DNA of 26,526 nt from CAYVSF01 sp046482855 (GTDB taxonomy: Bacteria > Bacteroidota > Bacteroidia > Bacteroidales > UBA12077). The stretch's first letter is position 1. Each line of letters opens with the position of its first letter. The position numbers and the translations under genes were made by a program. The DNA lies in the NCBI GenBank assembly GCA_046482855.1, contig JAWOEH010000057.1:1-26526 (forward strand). The letters run 5' to 3'. This document shows positions 1 through 8,489 of this stretch, in pieces. Below the pieces are notes generated by a model that was not told the DNA's origin, ran no database searches, and was given only the letters and a program-made list of their open reading frames with translations.

Positions 1-1809
1 TTGCTGGTGGTTGTGGATGAACATGCCAACATTCTGGAAGTGAACCCGGCTGCCGAAAAATTCTTTGGCTATACACAGGCTGAGGTGCGCAATAAGCAGG
101 CTTTAGGATTATTGGTGCCCATGCGTAATCGCTACGGCGGCGAAACACAACAATACCTGAAGATGTTTGCCACGGCCGATAAGCCTTTTTCTTTGGAGAA
201 TGAAAATATCGATGCCCAGGGAAATATGCATTGGATTCAGTGGGAGGCGATTCCGGGTGAGCGACACAACGGCGTGAAGCAGTGGCTGTGCATTGGCAAA
301 AACACCTCCATCGAGCAGGAGTTGCGTACCAGCACTACCTGGGATTACCGGACTTTTGCCAATATGTTGCCCGAAATTGTGTTCGAACTTAATGGGCAGA
401 TGCACCTTACCTTCCTGAACGATTATAGTTTCTATGCCCTGGGGTATAGCCGACAGGAAATTTTGGGTTCCGAGGATTTTTTACGTAAGATCACCTCCCA
501 TAGAGAGTATATTCGGCTGGTGAGTTATGTACAGACCATTTTTATGGGCGAGTTGCACTCCACAAAAAAGTTTACCCTGCTAACCAAATCAGGAGACGAG
601 ATGATTGTGGAGTTTCAATACACCCCGGTTTTGAAGGACGGTGTAGTTGAACGAATAAGGGGCATTGCCTTTGATATCACTCAAAAAGAGCGCGATTTTC
701 TGGATCTTGCCGCACAGGAAGAACGCTTCCGCCTGATTTATGAAAACTCGCCCATCAATTACCTGTCGCTCGATGAACAGGGCAATATTGTAGATGCCAA
801 TCCCGCCACTTTATTGCTGTTGAAAGAGCAGAGAGAACAAGTGATTGGATGCAGGTTTTATGACTATATTTGTAAAAGTGGAAGATCAACTTATACATAT
901 CTGTTTCAGAAATTTAAGAGCGTAGGCGAGGTGCGAAATGCGGAGTTGCAGATTTGTCGTAATGACGAGTCGCATGTGATTGTGCAATTAAGTGCCCGTG
1001 CCACCTATCACCCCAATGGCGAGCTTAAGCAAACCTATTGTGTGTTAAAAGACATCACCGACCTGAAGTTGGCAGAGATTTCCCTGAAACGTTCGGAACA
1101 GGAGATGCGGGAGTTAAATGCTACCAAGGATAAGTTTTTCTCTATTATTGCCCACGACCTGAGGAATCCGTTTAACGATCTTATCGGCTTTACCCAATTG
1201 TTAGCCAAGAATGTGCGAAGGTACGATGTGGCGAAAATTGAACAGTTTACCCATATCATTGGGGAGAGTGCCAAACTTGCCCATAACCTGCTGGAGAATC
1301 TGCTCGAGTGGTCCAGAACACAAACCGGCACCCTCCGGTATACTCCCGAGGAGGTAAACCTTTACCCGCTTGTTAACGAGTGCGTACAACTCTATCAATC
1401 AAAGGCCGAAGCAAAAGGGATACAACTAAAGGCCTGTTTGGAGGAAGATCTTCCCATTGCCAGAGCCGACAAAAATATGATAAAAACGGTGATTCGAAAC
1501 CTGATATCCAACGCCATAAAATATACCCGTAAGCCTGACACCGTTACGGTTTGTGCAAAACAGCAGAGAAACCAGTTGATAATTGCTGTGGAAGATACGG
1601 GTATCGGAATCGACACGGCACAACAGAAAAAGCTTTTCCATATCGATGGGAATGTCTCCACCCCCGGTACAGCAAAGGAGCGAGGAACCGGGCTGGGGCT
1701 CATTTTATGTAAAGAGTTTGTCGAAAAAAATGGAGGCCAGATATCTGTAAAAAGTAGCCCGGGGCGCGGAAGTACATTTGCTTTTTCCCTGCCTGTTCAT
1801 ACACGATAA
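1..1809 (+). CDS. Multi-PAS sensor histidine kinase (5' end outside the window)
   Basis: The reading frame is open from the first base, so the true N-terminus probably lies upstream; only the last 602 residues are visible. Three PAS-like segments can be read: a partial one at about 1-95, a second at about 112-235 and a third at about 240-360. A HisKA dimerisation domain follows, with the phosphoacceptor H385 in an IIAHDLRNPF H-box. The HATPase domain has an N-box (NLISNAIKYT), a G1 box (VEDTGIGI) and a G2 box (GTGLGLILCKEFV), and the protein ends there with no receiver domain. No membrane segment is seen in this part. The family autophosphorylates on His in response to a ligand or redox signal sensed by PAS domains and passes phosphate to a response regulator. 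No regulator gene is adjacent downstream, so the partner and signal are unknown. Confidence 0.93.
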   Translation: MLVVVDEHANILEVNPAAEKFFGYTQAEVRNKQALGLLVPMRNRYGGETQQYLKMFATADKPFSLENENIDAQGNMHWIQWEAIPGERHNGVKQWLCIGKNTSIEQELRTSTTWDYRTFANMLPEIVFELNGQMHLTFLNDYSFYALGYSRQEILGSEDFLRKITSHREYIRLVSYVQTIFMGELHSTKKFTLLTKSGDEMIVEFQYTPVLKDGVVERIRGIAFDITQKERDFLDLAAQEERFRLIYENSPINYLSLDEQGNIVDANPATLLLLKEQREQVIGCRFYDYICKSGRSTYTYLFQKFKSVGEVRNAELQICRNDESHVIVQLSARATYHPNGELKQTYCVLKDITDLKLAEISLKRSEQEMRELNATKDKFFSIIAHDLRNPFNDLIGFTQLLAKNVRRYDVAKIEQFTHIIGESAKLAHNLLENLLEWSRTQTGTLRYTPEEVNLYPLVNECVQLYQSKAEAKGIQLKACLEEDLPIARADKNMIKTVIRNLISNAIKYTRKPDTVTVCAKQQRNQLIIAVEDTGIGIDTAQQKKLFHIDGNVSTPGTAKERGTGLGLILCKEFVEKNGGQISVKSSPGRGSTFAFSLPVHTR

Positions 1810-1827
1810 TAATATTCCTGTGGTTTT

Positions 1828-1878
1828 ATTGGGTTTTGGAATTATTTTTGTTGATAATGCTAAAACCTAAAACCCAAT
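1828..1878 (+). promoter_or_regulatory. Promoter -7 box flanked by a perfect 10-bp inverted repeat
   Basis: The 69-bp gap before the lipoprotein gene holds a consensus Bacteroidota -7 box, TATTTTTG, at 1843-1850; no good -33 TTG lies at the expected distance. ATTGGGTTTT at 1828-1837 is matched perfectly by its reverse complement AAAACCCAAT at 1869-1878, whose last base abuts the ATG. With a start site near 1857, only the right arm would be transcribed, so this looks more like an operator than an attenuator. The regulatory role is inference. Confidence 0.45.
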
Positions 1879-3201
1879 ATGAAGCGAGCAAAGTTAGTTG
1901 TCTCTTTGAGCGTAATGTCGATGCTCCTGGTTCAGTGCGCCGGCATTAAAACAGTAGAGAAAAGCAGCCCGAATCCCCCGCCATGGATCCATGGCGTAGA
2001 AACCCATTACCTGATTGGCTATGCACGTGCCGGCACCTTTGATGAGGCGAAAGAACAGGCACTGCAGATGATCAAAGAGAAAACGGCCCGTGCTGTTGCC
2101 GAAAGTATCTCTTTTGAGGCCGAACTAACCGTACAAGAGGAGCGGTACAAAAATGCCTTTCACTTTATCGAAAATTACTCTTCGCGGCTTTCCAGCAAAA
2201 CTTCAGGCTTAAATTACCTAAAGGGCATATCCTTAAGTAAGGTTACCCAGTACTATTGGGTACAAAAAAAGCAGGGACGTACCACTTTTGTTGACTATTA
2301 TATCAAGTACCCGCTAAATGCAAAAGAACTGGATGCTTTGGTGGCCACCTGGAAAGAGCAGGATAAACAACTGACGCAGAAGCTTAAGGTTTTGGAAGAT
2401 CGCAGTGAACAGCATCTTTCTGTAGAGACCATTTTGCACGATTTGGAAGAACTTCAGGCTTTAAAATCCTATTTTGTCGATCAACGTCATAGCGAAACCT
2501 GTGCCCTGATAGCACAACTTGAGCAGGAGCTGCGATCTTTGTATATCTCACCTGTTTCCGATTCGCTGGGCTATTTTTCTTATAACCTGAAAGTGGGCAA
2601 TAAGTATATGTCTTCATACCAAGCGCCACGCTTTGTCTCCAATTGTGCCCAGTTGCAGAAAATGCATGTGGATGGCAACTACGGTTCGGTTACCTACAAT
2701 TATCATAACTGTGCGGTTGAGCAGGATAATTATTTCCAATTGATTTACCGGTTTAATGGCATTGAGCTGACCCGAAGAGAGGCTCTTGATGTGAGCGACC
2801 ATAAAATTTTTGCCCGTGTAAATGGAGAAGTAAGCTTGAAAGGTAAGCGTAGCAGTTTATTTGCCAACCGGAAGTATATCCGCTGTCACATTCCGGTGGA
2901 ATCTTTATCGTCGTTGCCTTTCTCCATCGACCGAATTGAGCTCTATGTACATCGGTGTAAGCGTAACAAAACGCACTACCTGCCGGCTATTATTGTGGAC
3001 AATGCAAGCTTTCGTTTTTGTGGCAAAGGCACTCACCAGCTTACTTTCGATGCGTATATTCCTTTTTGGGGCAAAAGAAAATACTCCTCCGATACCAAAT
3101 GTCCCTCTACGGTTTCCGGAAAGATCCATTACAGTTCTGAACAAACCCGAGAGAAAAAGGTCACACAGTTTACAGGAATTCCTTATTTTACCAATTGGTA
3201 A
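1879..3201 (+). CDS. LPP20-family-like lipoprotein
   Basis: This is a 440-residue predicted lipoprotein. Its signal peptide ends in a lipobox (LVQC, lipidated Cys20). The segment at about 30-150 starts PPPWIHG and includes YARAGTFDEAKEQALQMI followed by a helical region and FVDYYIKY. It resembles the LPP20/flagellar-associated lipoprotein fold, in which a Trp-rich start is followed by long helices. Residues of about 150-225 are rich in E, K, Q and L and may form a coiled coil. The C-terminal half (about 230-440) is beta-rich with scattered Cys and I do not recognise it. Nicotinate phosphoribosyltransferase starts 18 bp downstream on the same strand, so co-transcription is likely. The function is unknown; an envelope role is inferred only from the lipobox. 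Confidence 0.75.
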   Translation: MKRAKLVVSLSVMSMLLVQCAGIKTVEKSSPNPPPWIHGVETHYLIGYARAGTFDEAKEQALQMIKEKTARAVAESISFEAELTVQEERYKNAFHFIENYSSRLSSKTSGLNYLKGISLSKVTQYYWVQKKQGRTTFVDYYIKYPLNAKELDALVATWKEQDKQLTQKLKVLEDRSEQHLSVETILHDLEELQALKSYFVDQRHSETCALIAQLEQELRSLYISPVSDSLGYFSYNLKVGNKYMSSYQAPRFVSNCAQLQKMHVDGNYGSVTYNYHNCAVEQDNYFQLIYRFNGIELTRREALDVSDHKIFARVNGEVSLKGKRSSLFANRKYIRCHIPVESLSSLPFSIDRIELYVHRCKRNKTHYLPAIIVDNASFRFCGKGTHQLTFDAYIPFWGKRKYSSDTKCPSTVSGKIHYSSEQTREKKVTQFTGIPYFTNW

Positions 3202-3219
3202 TGATTTTAACGTACAATT

Positions 3220-4632
3220 ATGACACAACAAAATAGCAGTGGTCTCTATACCGATTATTATGAACTTACTATGGCGCAAGGCTATTTTCTTGAAGGAAAA
3301 GCCAATGAGCGTGTAGTGTTCGATTACTTTTTCCGTCGCATACCCTTTAAAGGGGGCTATGTGGTGTTTGCAGGGTTGCAGGATATGCTTGAAGCGCTTA
3401 CCTCCTTTACGTATAATGAGCAGGAAATTGCCTTTTTACAACAACAGGGATTTAGCCCCGAGTTTCTCTCGTATTTGGAAGGATTCTCGTTTTCAGGTAC
3501 GATTTTCGGGTGTCGTGAGGGGGAGGTGATCTTCCCCAATGAGCCCATACTGCGTGTGGAGGCAACAATAATTGAGGCTCAGCTGATAGAATCCATGTTG
3601 TTGAATTACTTAAATTTCCAGAGCCTTATTGCCTCAAAAGCCTCACGCATTGTTCATGCTGCCGGCGAAAGACCCGTGAGCGATTTTGGTTTACGCCGCG
3701 CTCAGGGTTTGGGGGGCATTCATGCTTCAAGAGCTGCCTTTATCGGGGGTGTAACCTCTACCTCCAACACATTGGCAGGAGCCCGCTACGCTATCCCGGT
3801 GAGTGGTACAATGGCGCACTCATGGGTGCAAAGTTTCCCTTCGGAGATAGAGGCCTTCCGGGCCTATGCACGTCAGTATCCCGATGGTTCAGTGCTGTTG
3901 GTTGACACATTTAACACCCTGGAGTCAGGCATTCCCAATGCCATTAAGGTGGCCAACGAGATGCAGGAAAGAGGCAAATCATTAAAGGCCATACGTCTCG
4001 ATAGTGGCGACCTGGCTTATCTGAGCAAAAAAGCCCGAAAAATGTTGGATGATCATGGGTTACAGGAGGTTAAGATTATTACTTCCAATCAGTTGAACGA
4101 GTATGTGGTGCAGTCGTTGCTTGTGCAGAATGCGCCCATTGATATGTTTGGCGTGGGTACCGAGATGGTTACCGGCAAACCTGCAGCCGCACTCGATGGC
4201 GTATATAAGTTGGTGCAGTTGCAAGAACACCCCGTGATTAAACGTTCCGATAACCTGGAGAAGATTACGCTGCCGGGTAAGAAAGAGGTTTTCCGCTATA
4301 CCGATAAGGACGGGTTGTTTTATGCCGATGCTGTTGCTTTACAAAACGAACAGACGGCACCCGACCATATGCTTCACCCCACCAATTTTGCTAAGCAGTG
4401 TGCTTTGGAAAAGTATCACGTTGAATCGTTACATCATAAATTGATGGAGGCCGGCAGAATTGTCCACAGCAAGGTTTCGCTCCGCGAGATTGTTGACTAT
4501 AGTCGCCGGAGACTGGCTCAACTTCCTGCTGAGCATAAACGCCTGGATAATCCGCATGTGTATAAAGTAGGGTTGTCGGAACCCCTGAAGAAGTTGCGCG
4601 ACAAAATGCTTCATGAAGCAGCTGAAAAATAA
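3220..4632 (+). CDS. pncB: Nicotinate phosphoribosyltransferase
   Basis: This enzyme converts nicotinate, PRPP and ATP to nicotinate mononucleotide, the committed step of Preiss-Handler NAD salvage in the cytosol. The 470-residue length is typical of the longer bacterial family. Visible signatures are the N-terminal TDYYELTMAQGYF, SDFGLRRAQG at 154-163, GVTSTSN at 177-183 and GTMAHSWVQSF with H200, the expected phosphorylated histidine. IRLDSGDLAYLSKKAR and the GVGTEMVTG phosphate-binding loop come later in the chain. The ATG at 3220 places the first conserved motif at residue 11, as in relatives. It lies 18 bp behind the lipoprotein gene and is followed by a hairpin shared with a convergent gene. 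Confidence 0.96.
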   Translation: MTQQNSSGLYTDYYELTMAQGYFLEGKANERVVFDYFFRRIPFKGGYVVFAGLQDMLEALTSFTYNEQEIAFLQQQGFSPEFLSYLEGFSFSGTIFGCREGEVIFPNEPILRVEATIIEAQLIESMLLNYLNFQSLIASKASRIVHAAGERPVSDFGLRRAQGLGGIHASRAAFIGGVTSTSNTLAGARYAIPVSGTMAHSWVQSFPSEIEAFRAYARQYPDGSVLLVDTFNTLESGIPNAIKVANEMQERGKSLKAIRLDSGDLAYLSKKARKMLDDHGLQEVKIITSNQLNEYVVQSLLVQNAPIDMFGVGTEMVTGKPAAALDGVYKLVQLQEHPVIKRSDNLEKITLPGKKEVFRYTDKDGLFYADAVALQNEQTAPDHMLHPTNFAKQCALEKYHVESLHHKLMEAGRIVHSKVSLREIVDYSRRRLAQLPAEHKRLDNPHVYKVGLSEPLKKLRDKMLHEAAEK

Positions 4633-4681
4633 CCCAAGCAATTTCATTGCGAAGAGTATATCCTTTTGCGGAATATTTTGC

Positions 4682-4705
4682 AACCAGCCTTCCATTTGGC
4701 TGGTT
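4682..4705. terminator. Hairpin between convergent genes
   Basis: AACCAGCC (4682-4689) pairs perfectly with GGCTGGTT (4698-4705) around the 8-nt loop TTCCATTT. It lies between the converging nicotinate phosphoribosyltransferase and lipoprotein genes and could terminate transcription from both sides. The T tract is short on the plus side, and on the minus side the following bases are TGCAAAATATT. Confidence 0.6.
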
Positions 4706-4724
4706 TGGGTGGTTGAAAACGCTG

Positions 4725-5324
4725 CTAGTCAATCTTTTTTAACAGAATGGGATCCTCGAACGACGCCGTATCCGTCACAAATTCTTTAACAAATTTCTGC
4801 AATTCATCAGTATCGGAGGTAATGAGTGCGTAGTCTTCCTCCTTCATTTGGATATCCAGTTTAATATTGGCCGAGTCTTGTACATTCTTCATCCAATCGA
4901 TATCAAACATGTACAGTGCCAGATGCTTTTCCTGAAAATCTACTCGGAAAAATGAGTGTACCCGCACAAAGTGCATGTCGTAAAGGCTGTTGTCAATCGA
5001 AAGCTTTTCAGGATAAAGATTGATAAAATAGTTGCCATTAAGTTTTAGCAGGTGCACTTTAAACTCTGCACGGTTGGTATCCTCGGTGTGTACCAGCCGG
5101 TAGCTTTTTTCTTTGTCGGGAAGAAAGTGCCAGGTTTCATTGTCCTCACCAATATTCAGCCATTTGCCCTCCAGGCGTGTGTCGGTTAGTACATCCTCCT
5201 CCTGATAAAGGGGATTGAGCGATACCACACAGCCACTTAAGAGAGCAATTACAAGAGCTATTGAGAGAAAAATGGATGATTTAAACCCATGGCGAGTCCT
5301 GGTTTTTTTACATTGCTGTTTCAT
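4725..5324 (-). CDS. Small outer-envelope lipoprotein of unknown function
   Basis: This is a 199-residue predicted lipoprotein. A basic N-terminus is followed by a hydrophobic segment at about 16-30 and a lipobox LLSGC with lipidated Cys32. Directly after the Cys come CVVSLNPLYQEEDVL and then LEGKWLNIGEDNETWHF, an arrangement I associate with a Bacteroidota lipoprotein group in which a small beta-rich domain follows the anchor. I cannot assign a function. The gene is monocistronic and convergent with nicotinate phosphoribosyltransferase. The 214-bp divergent gap to the acyltransferase gene holds the promoters of both. A near-consensus -7 box (TATATTTTG, one base too long) lies in that gap on the minus strand. 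Confidence 0.75.
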   Translation of the reverse strand: MKQQCKKTRTRHGFKSSIFLSIALVIALLSGCVVSLNPLYQEEDVLTDTRLEGKWLNIGEDNETWHFLPDKEKSYRLVHTEDTNRAEFKVHLLKLNGNYFINLYPEKLSIDNSLYDMHFVRVHSFFRVDFQEKHLALYMFDIDWMKNVQDSANIKLDIQMKEEDYALITSDTDELQKFVKEFVTDTASFEDPILLKKID

Positions 5325-5448
5325 CGATTCGAGTTTTTAGGGGCATTGGTTAATTAAAAGTACAAAATATATTCTTTTTATTGAGTGTGTACGGAGCTTT
5401 TTAACCAATTGAGAGCAACCTGTTCAGATTTTTTTAGCATTTTATCAT

Positions 5449-5456
5449 TAGTTTTG
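5449..5456 (+). promoter_or_regulatory. Bacteroidota -7 promoter box for the acyltransferase gene
   Basis: TAGTTTTG matches TAnnTTTG exactly and lies 82 bp before the ATG at 5539. No clear -33 TTG is present at the expected spacing, so the call rests on the -7 box and its position in the divergent gap. Confidence 0.45.
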
Positions 5457-5538
5457 TAACCCATTCTGCAGGTATCTATTCCGCGGAAATGCCGATAGCA
5501 ACATAAATCGTGATCATTATTATCAACTATATTGAAAG

Positions 5539-6282
5539 ATGAATATACTTAAACAAATACTCTCCTATGTGTTAACAACCATTTACCTGGTGGTTTTTGG
5601 TTCCCTTATTTTGCTTTTTCACCCTTTGCAGGTAATCACCTATTCCTTAATGGGAGTAAAAGCGCATAAAACCCTTGTGGATTATTTAAACTATTTATTA
5701 ATACGTAGTTTAATTCTTTTGAGTGTTGATTACAAAATTTTCGGAAAGATTGATGTTCCGTCAAACCGGCCGGTGATTATCATCTCCAATCACCAAAGCA
5801 TGTTTGACATACCCGCTATTATTTGGGCATTACGCAAATTGCACCCGCGTTTTGTCTCCAAAAAGGAGCTGGGTAAGGGGTTCCCGAGCATTTCTTATAA
5901 TTTGCGTAAAAGTCAGGCAGCACTTATCGATCGGAAAGATCGAAAACAGTCGGTAGTCGAAATTCAGCGGCTGGGGCGTTTAATTCACAAAGAAAACTCT
6001 GCTGCCTGCATTTTTCCTGAGGGTACCCGTAGCAAAACAGGCAAACTCCGGCGCTTTAATTCCACTGGGGTCGATGCTATGTTACAAGCAGCTCCCAATG
6101 CCGTTATTCTGCCTTTTGTTATCGATGGACATGCCAGGTTAGTGGCTAAGGGATTCTTCCCGCTTGCCTGTTGCATGAAGTTGCGCTACACAATACTGCC
6201 GGTTATCGACCCTGCCAATCGTACAACTGTTGATGTGCTGGAAGAAGTACGAGCAAAAATGGCTGAAAAACTTGACCAGTAG
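5539..6282 (+). CDS. plsC: 1-acyl-sn-glycerol-3-phosphate acyltransferase (PlsC family)
   Basis: The family transfers an acyl chain from acyl-ACP or acyl-CoA to the sn-2 position of lysophosphatidate, giving phosphatidate for membrane lipid synthesis. The protein has 247 residues, close to the usual size. A hydrophobic N-terminal anchor spans about 5-40. Motif I, NHQSMFD, supplies the catalytic H85 and D90 (HX4D). Motif III is FPEGTRS at 159-165, and a late VILPFVIDG fits motif IV. The ATG at 5539 leaves the membrane anchor intact. The exported hydrolase follows on the same strand after 105 bp. The acyl donor and exact lyso-lipid substrate cannot be read from sequence. Confidence 0.93.
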   Translation: MNILKQILSYVLTTIYLVVFGSLILLFHPLQVITYSLMGVKAHKTLVDYLNYLLIRSLILLSVDYKIFGKIDVPSNRPVIIISNHQSMFDIPAIIWALRKLHPRFVSKKELGKGFPSISYNLRKSQAALIDRKDRKQSVVEIQRLGRLIHKENSAACIFPEGTRSKTGKLRRFNSTGVDAMLQAAPNAVILPFVIDGHARLVAKGFFPLACCMKLRYTILPVIDPANRTTVDVLEEVRAKMAEKLDQ

Positions 6283-6387
6283 TCCTTCATGGTTTCTCTT
6301 TTGGTTCGGAGTGAAATAGTGAAAATCTTTTTGTAACTTACGTAACTGGCGTAGAACCATATTTTAAACACGTTAAATGGTATTAAC

Positions 6388-7404
6388 ATGAGGAATCGGC
6401 TACATTTTTCTCCCTTGGTTTCAGGTATTTGCTTTCTGATTGTTCTATGTGGAATTCCCTCTGAAAGCCGGGCGGCCGTTCCTGATAGTAGTTTTACCAC
6501 ACACACCATTGAAATGTTACCCGATTATGAGGGAGCGGTGGAGGTAACTGTGATAGAACCTCTTGAACAGCCTGCTGTTTCACATGCTGTTTTGTATATT
6601 CACGGGTTTAACGATTATTTTTTTCAACAGCAGTTGGCCGACTCGGTGGTTTCGTGGAATGTTCAGTTTTATGCCTTGGACTTGAGAAAGTATGGAAGAT
6701 CATGGCTTTCGCACCAGAAATTTAATAACGTGCGCGATCTTTCCGAATATTTTGCCGATATCGATACGGCATTGGCTTTTATGCAACGCCGAGGGGTTGA
6801 GCGAGTTACCCTAATCGGACACTCCACCGGAGGGCTTACGGCTGCACTCTATGCCCATGAACGCCCCGGAAACAAAAAGATCTGTTCATTGGCGCTTAAT
6901 AGTCCTTTCCTCGATATGAATATGAGTTGGTTTCTTGAGCGCATGGCCGTGCCGGTGATAGCAGCCCTGGGCGAACATTATCCGGATAAATTGCTGCCCA
7001 TAGATTTTCCGCCACATTACGGGCATAGCCTGCATTATCAGGCAAAGGGCCAGTGGCATTATAACCTGAATTGGAAACCTCACAAAGCTCCTGCTGTTAA
7101 TTATGGCTGGATCCGTGCTATTTACCTGGGCCAACAGCAGATAAAACAGAAGCTGGATATTAATTGGCCGGTGTTGGTAATGCATTCCGATTCCTCGTGC
7201 CAAACTACCGAGTGGACCGACGCAGTGTTTACTTCCGATGCCGTGCTGGATGTGGCCGATATTGAATGCTACGCTTCCTATTTAGGAGAACATGTTACCA
7301 CTGCCACCATTCCCGATGGTATTCACGATTTGGCCTTAAGCAGGCTTCCTGCTCGTAAACGCTACTACACCCTATTGCGCAGTTGGGTCCTCTGTAAATT
7401 TTAA
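6388..7404 (+). CDS. Exported alpha/beta hydrolase (monoglyceride lipase/S33-like)
   Basis: This is a 338-residue serine hydrolase with an N-terminal signal sequence (hydrophobic at about 8-23, probable cleavage near the ESRAA at 26-30), so it acts outside the cytoplasm. The fold is seen in the oxyanion-loop motif YIHGFNDYF (about 70-78), a lid region starting ALDLRKYGRS and the nucleophile elbow GHSTGG with Ser146. Candidate acid and base are the Asp in LVMHSDSS and the His in PDGIHDLALS near the C-terminus, which complete a triad. The layout is that of serine aminopeptidase S33/monoacylglycerol lipase-like enzymes, and the substrate is unknown. Its place behind an acyltransferase gene would fit lysolipid or ester turnover, but that is inference. 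Confidence 0.88.
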   Translation: MRNRLHFSPLVSGICFLIVLCGIPSESRAAVPDSSFTTHTIEMLPDYEGAVEVTVIEPLEQPAVSHAVLYIHGFNDYFFQQQLADSVVSWNVQFYALDLRKYGRSWLSHQKFNNVRDLSEYFADIDTALAFMQRRGVERVTLIGHSTGGLTAALYAHERPGNKKICSLALNSPFLDMNMSWFLERMAVPVIAALGEHYPDKLLPIDFPPHYGHSLHYQAKGQWHYNLNWKPHKAPAVNYGWIRAIYLGQQQIKQKLDINWPVLVMHSDSSCQTTEWTDAVFTSDAVLDVADIECYASYLGEHVTTATIPDGIHDLALSRLPARKRYYTLLRSWVLCKF

Positions 7405-7420
7405 AGTTTAACAACGATCT

Positions 7421-7451
7421 TTTGCATAGCTAAAAATAAAGCGTATATTTG
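7421..7451 (+). promoter_or_regulatory. Promoter of ohr
   Basis: TTTG at 7421-7424, a 19-bp spacer and TATATTTG at 7444-7451 give an almost ideal Bacteroidota housekeeping promoter. Transcription should start near 7458, about 38 bp before the ohr ATG. Confidence 0.75.
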
Positions 7452-7457
7452 CATCGT

Positions 7458-7474
7458 GCAAGACTAAATCTTGC
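7458..7474 (+). promoter_or_regulatory. Candidate OhrR operator at the ohr transcription start
   Basis: GCAAGA (7458-7463) and TCTTGC (7469-7474) form a perfect inverted repeat around CTAAA, placed at the expected start site of ohr. A repressor bound here would block the promoter. It shares the core GACTAAA with the repeat in front of ohrR. Binding by OhrR is inferred from position and symmetry only. Confidence 0.5.
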
Positions 7475-7495
7475 GAGTTTTAAAACAAACTAACT

Positions 7496-7918
7496 ATGAA
7501 TACACTTTATCAAGCGGAAGTAACCGCAAATGGAGGCCGCGAAGGGCATGTTACAAGTCCCGATGGCGTGATTAATATGGATGTACGAATGCCCGAAGGG
7601 CTGGGAGGCAAAGGCGGAGCCTACACAAATCCCGAACAATTGTTTGCAGCTGGTTATTCCGCCTGTTTCGATGGGGCGTTGAATTTGGTGGCGCGTATGC
7701 GCAAAATTCGTTTAAAAGGTTCCGAAACCACAGCAAAAGTTGCTATTGGCAAATTGGCGGACGACAGTCTGGGCTTGGCCGTTGAGTTGCAAGTAAAGGT
7801 ACCCGGAGTGGAACCCGATGTGGCCCGTGAACTATTGCAGGAGGCGCATCAGGTGTGTCCCTACTCAAAAGCTACACGAGGAAATATTGAAGTTCGTTTG
7901 CATCTGCTTGAAGCCTAA
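7496..7918 (+). CDS. ohr: Organic hydroperoxide resistance protein Ohr
   Basis: Ohr is a cytosolic thiol peroxidase of the OsmC/Ohr superfamily that reduces organic and fatty-acid hydroperoxides using lipoyl-protein electrons. The 140-residue length is standard. Both catalytic cysteines are in place: Cys57 in YSACFDGAL and Cys121 in VCPYSKATRGN, the latter being the Ohr-type ending. Residues GREGHV near 14-19 hold the active-site Arg region and NPEQLFAAG holds the conserved Glu. It is followed 58 bp later by its probable repressor gene. A strong promoter and an inverted repeat precede it, consistent with peroxide-inducible expression. Confidence 0.96.
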   Translation: MNTLYQAEVTANGGREGHVTSPDGVINMDVRMPEGLGGKGGAYTNPEQLFAAGYSACFDGALNLVARMRKIRLKGSETTAKVAIGKLADDSLGLAVELQVKVPGVEPDVARELLQEAHQVCPYSKATRGNIEVRLHLLEA

Positions 7919-7935
7919 ACCGATTTTTCGTATTT

Positions 7936-7970
7936 TAGTCGCTGGCAATTGTATCGCCGGCGACTAAATA
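7936..7970 (+). promoter_or_regulatory. Long inverted repeat between ohr and ohrR
   Basis: TTTAGTCGCTGGC and GCCGGCGACTAAA form a 13-bp stem with one G-T wobble around the 9-nt loop AATTGTATC. It fills the 58-bp gap and ends a few bases before the ohrR ATG. It could be an OhrR operator (it shares GACTAAA with the repeat at ohr), or an RNA hairpin that lowers ohrR expression relative to ohr. There is no T tract, so full termination is unlikely. Confidence 0.5.
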
Positions 7971-7976
7971 GTTATT

Positions 7977-8429
7977 ATGAGCAAATACGACGCACTACGC
8001 TTAAAAAATCAGCTTTGTTTTCCTGTTTACAAAGCCAATCGCTTAATTCTACGGGCCTATCAACCCCTGCTTGAAACCCTGGATCTTACCTACCCTCAGT
8101 ATTTGGTGTTGATGGTATTATGGGAGCATGATGAGCTCTCGGTTAAAGAGATTGGCCAATGGTTGATGTTAAATACCAATACACTTACCCCCTTATTGAA
8201 ACGCCTGCAAAAAAGACAATTGCTCACACGTGAACGCTCAAGAGCCGACGAGCGCAAAGTGGTTGTACGCCTTACCCCGGCCGGAAAGGAGCTACGCGAG
8301 CAGGCGCTAAACATTCCCACCCGCCTGACGGACTCCATGCACATGCCGGTGGAGGAGCTCCGGGCTCTGAAACAACAATTGCATACGTTTATCAATGCCA
8401 TTGAAAAGGCGGAAGAGCAGGAAGGCTAA
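7977..8429 (+). CDS. ohrR: MarR-family organic-peroxide sensor repressor OhrR
   Basis: This is a 150-residue winged-helix MarR protein. It carries the diagnostic OhrR start, LKNQLCFPVYKANR, with Cys14 as the reactive sensor cysteine. The TYPQYLVLMVLWEH segment, the helix-turn-helix VKEIGQWLMLNTNTLTPLLKRL and the wing RSRADERKVVVRLT all match Bacillus-type OhrR closely. The family represses ohr until its cysteine is oxidised by an organic hydroperoxide, which releases DNA. No second C-terminal Cys is present, so it should be of the one-cysteine class that forms mixed disulfides with low-molecular thiols. Gene order ohr-ohrR on one strand supports autoregulation. Confidence 0.94.
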   Translation: MSKYDALRLKNQLCFPVYKANRLILRAYQPLLETLDLTYPQYLVLMVLWEHDELSVKEIGQWLMLNTNTLTPLLKRLQKRQLLTRERSRADERKVVVRLTPAGKELREQALNIPTRLTDSMHMPVEELRALKQQLHTFINAIEKAEEQEG

Positions 8430-8489
8430 TCGTACCAAAAGGATTTTACTTGTTGAGTGATAGCGGGTACCGATTAGTTCTTTTGTGTA

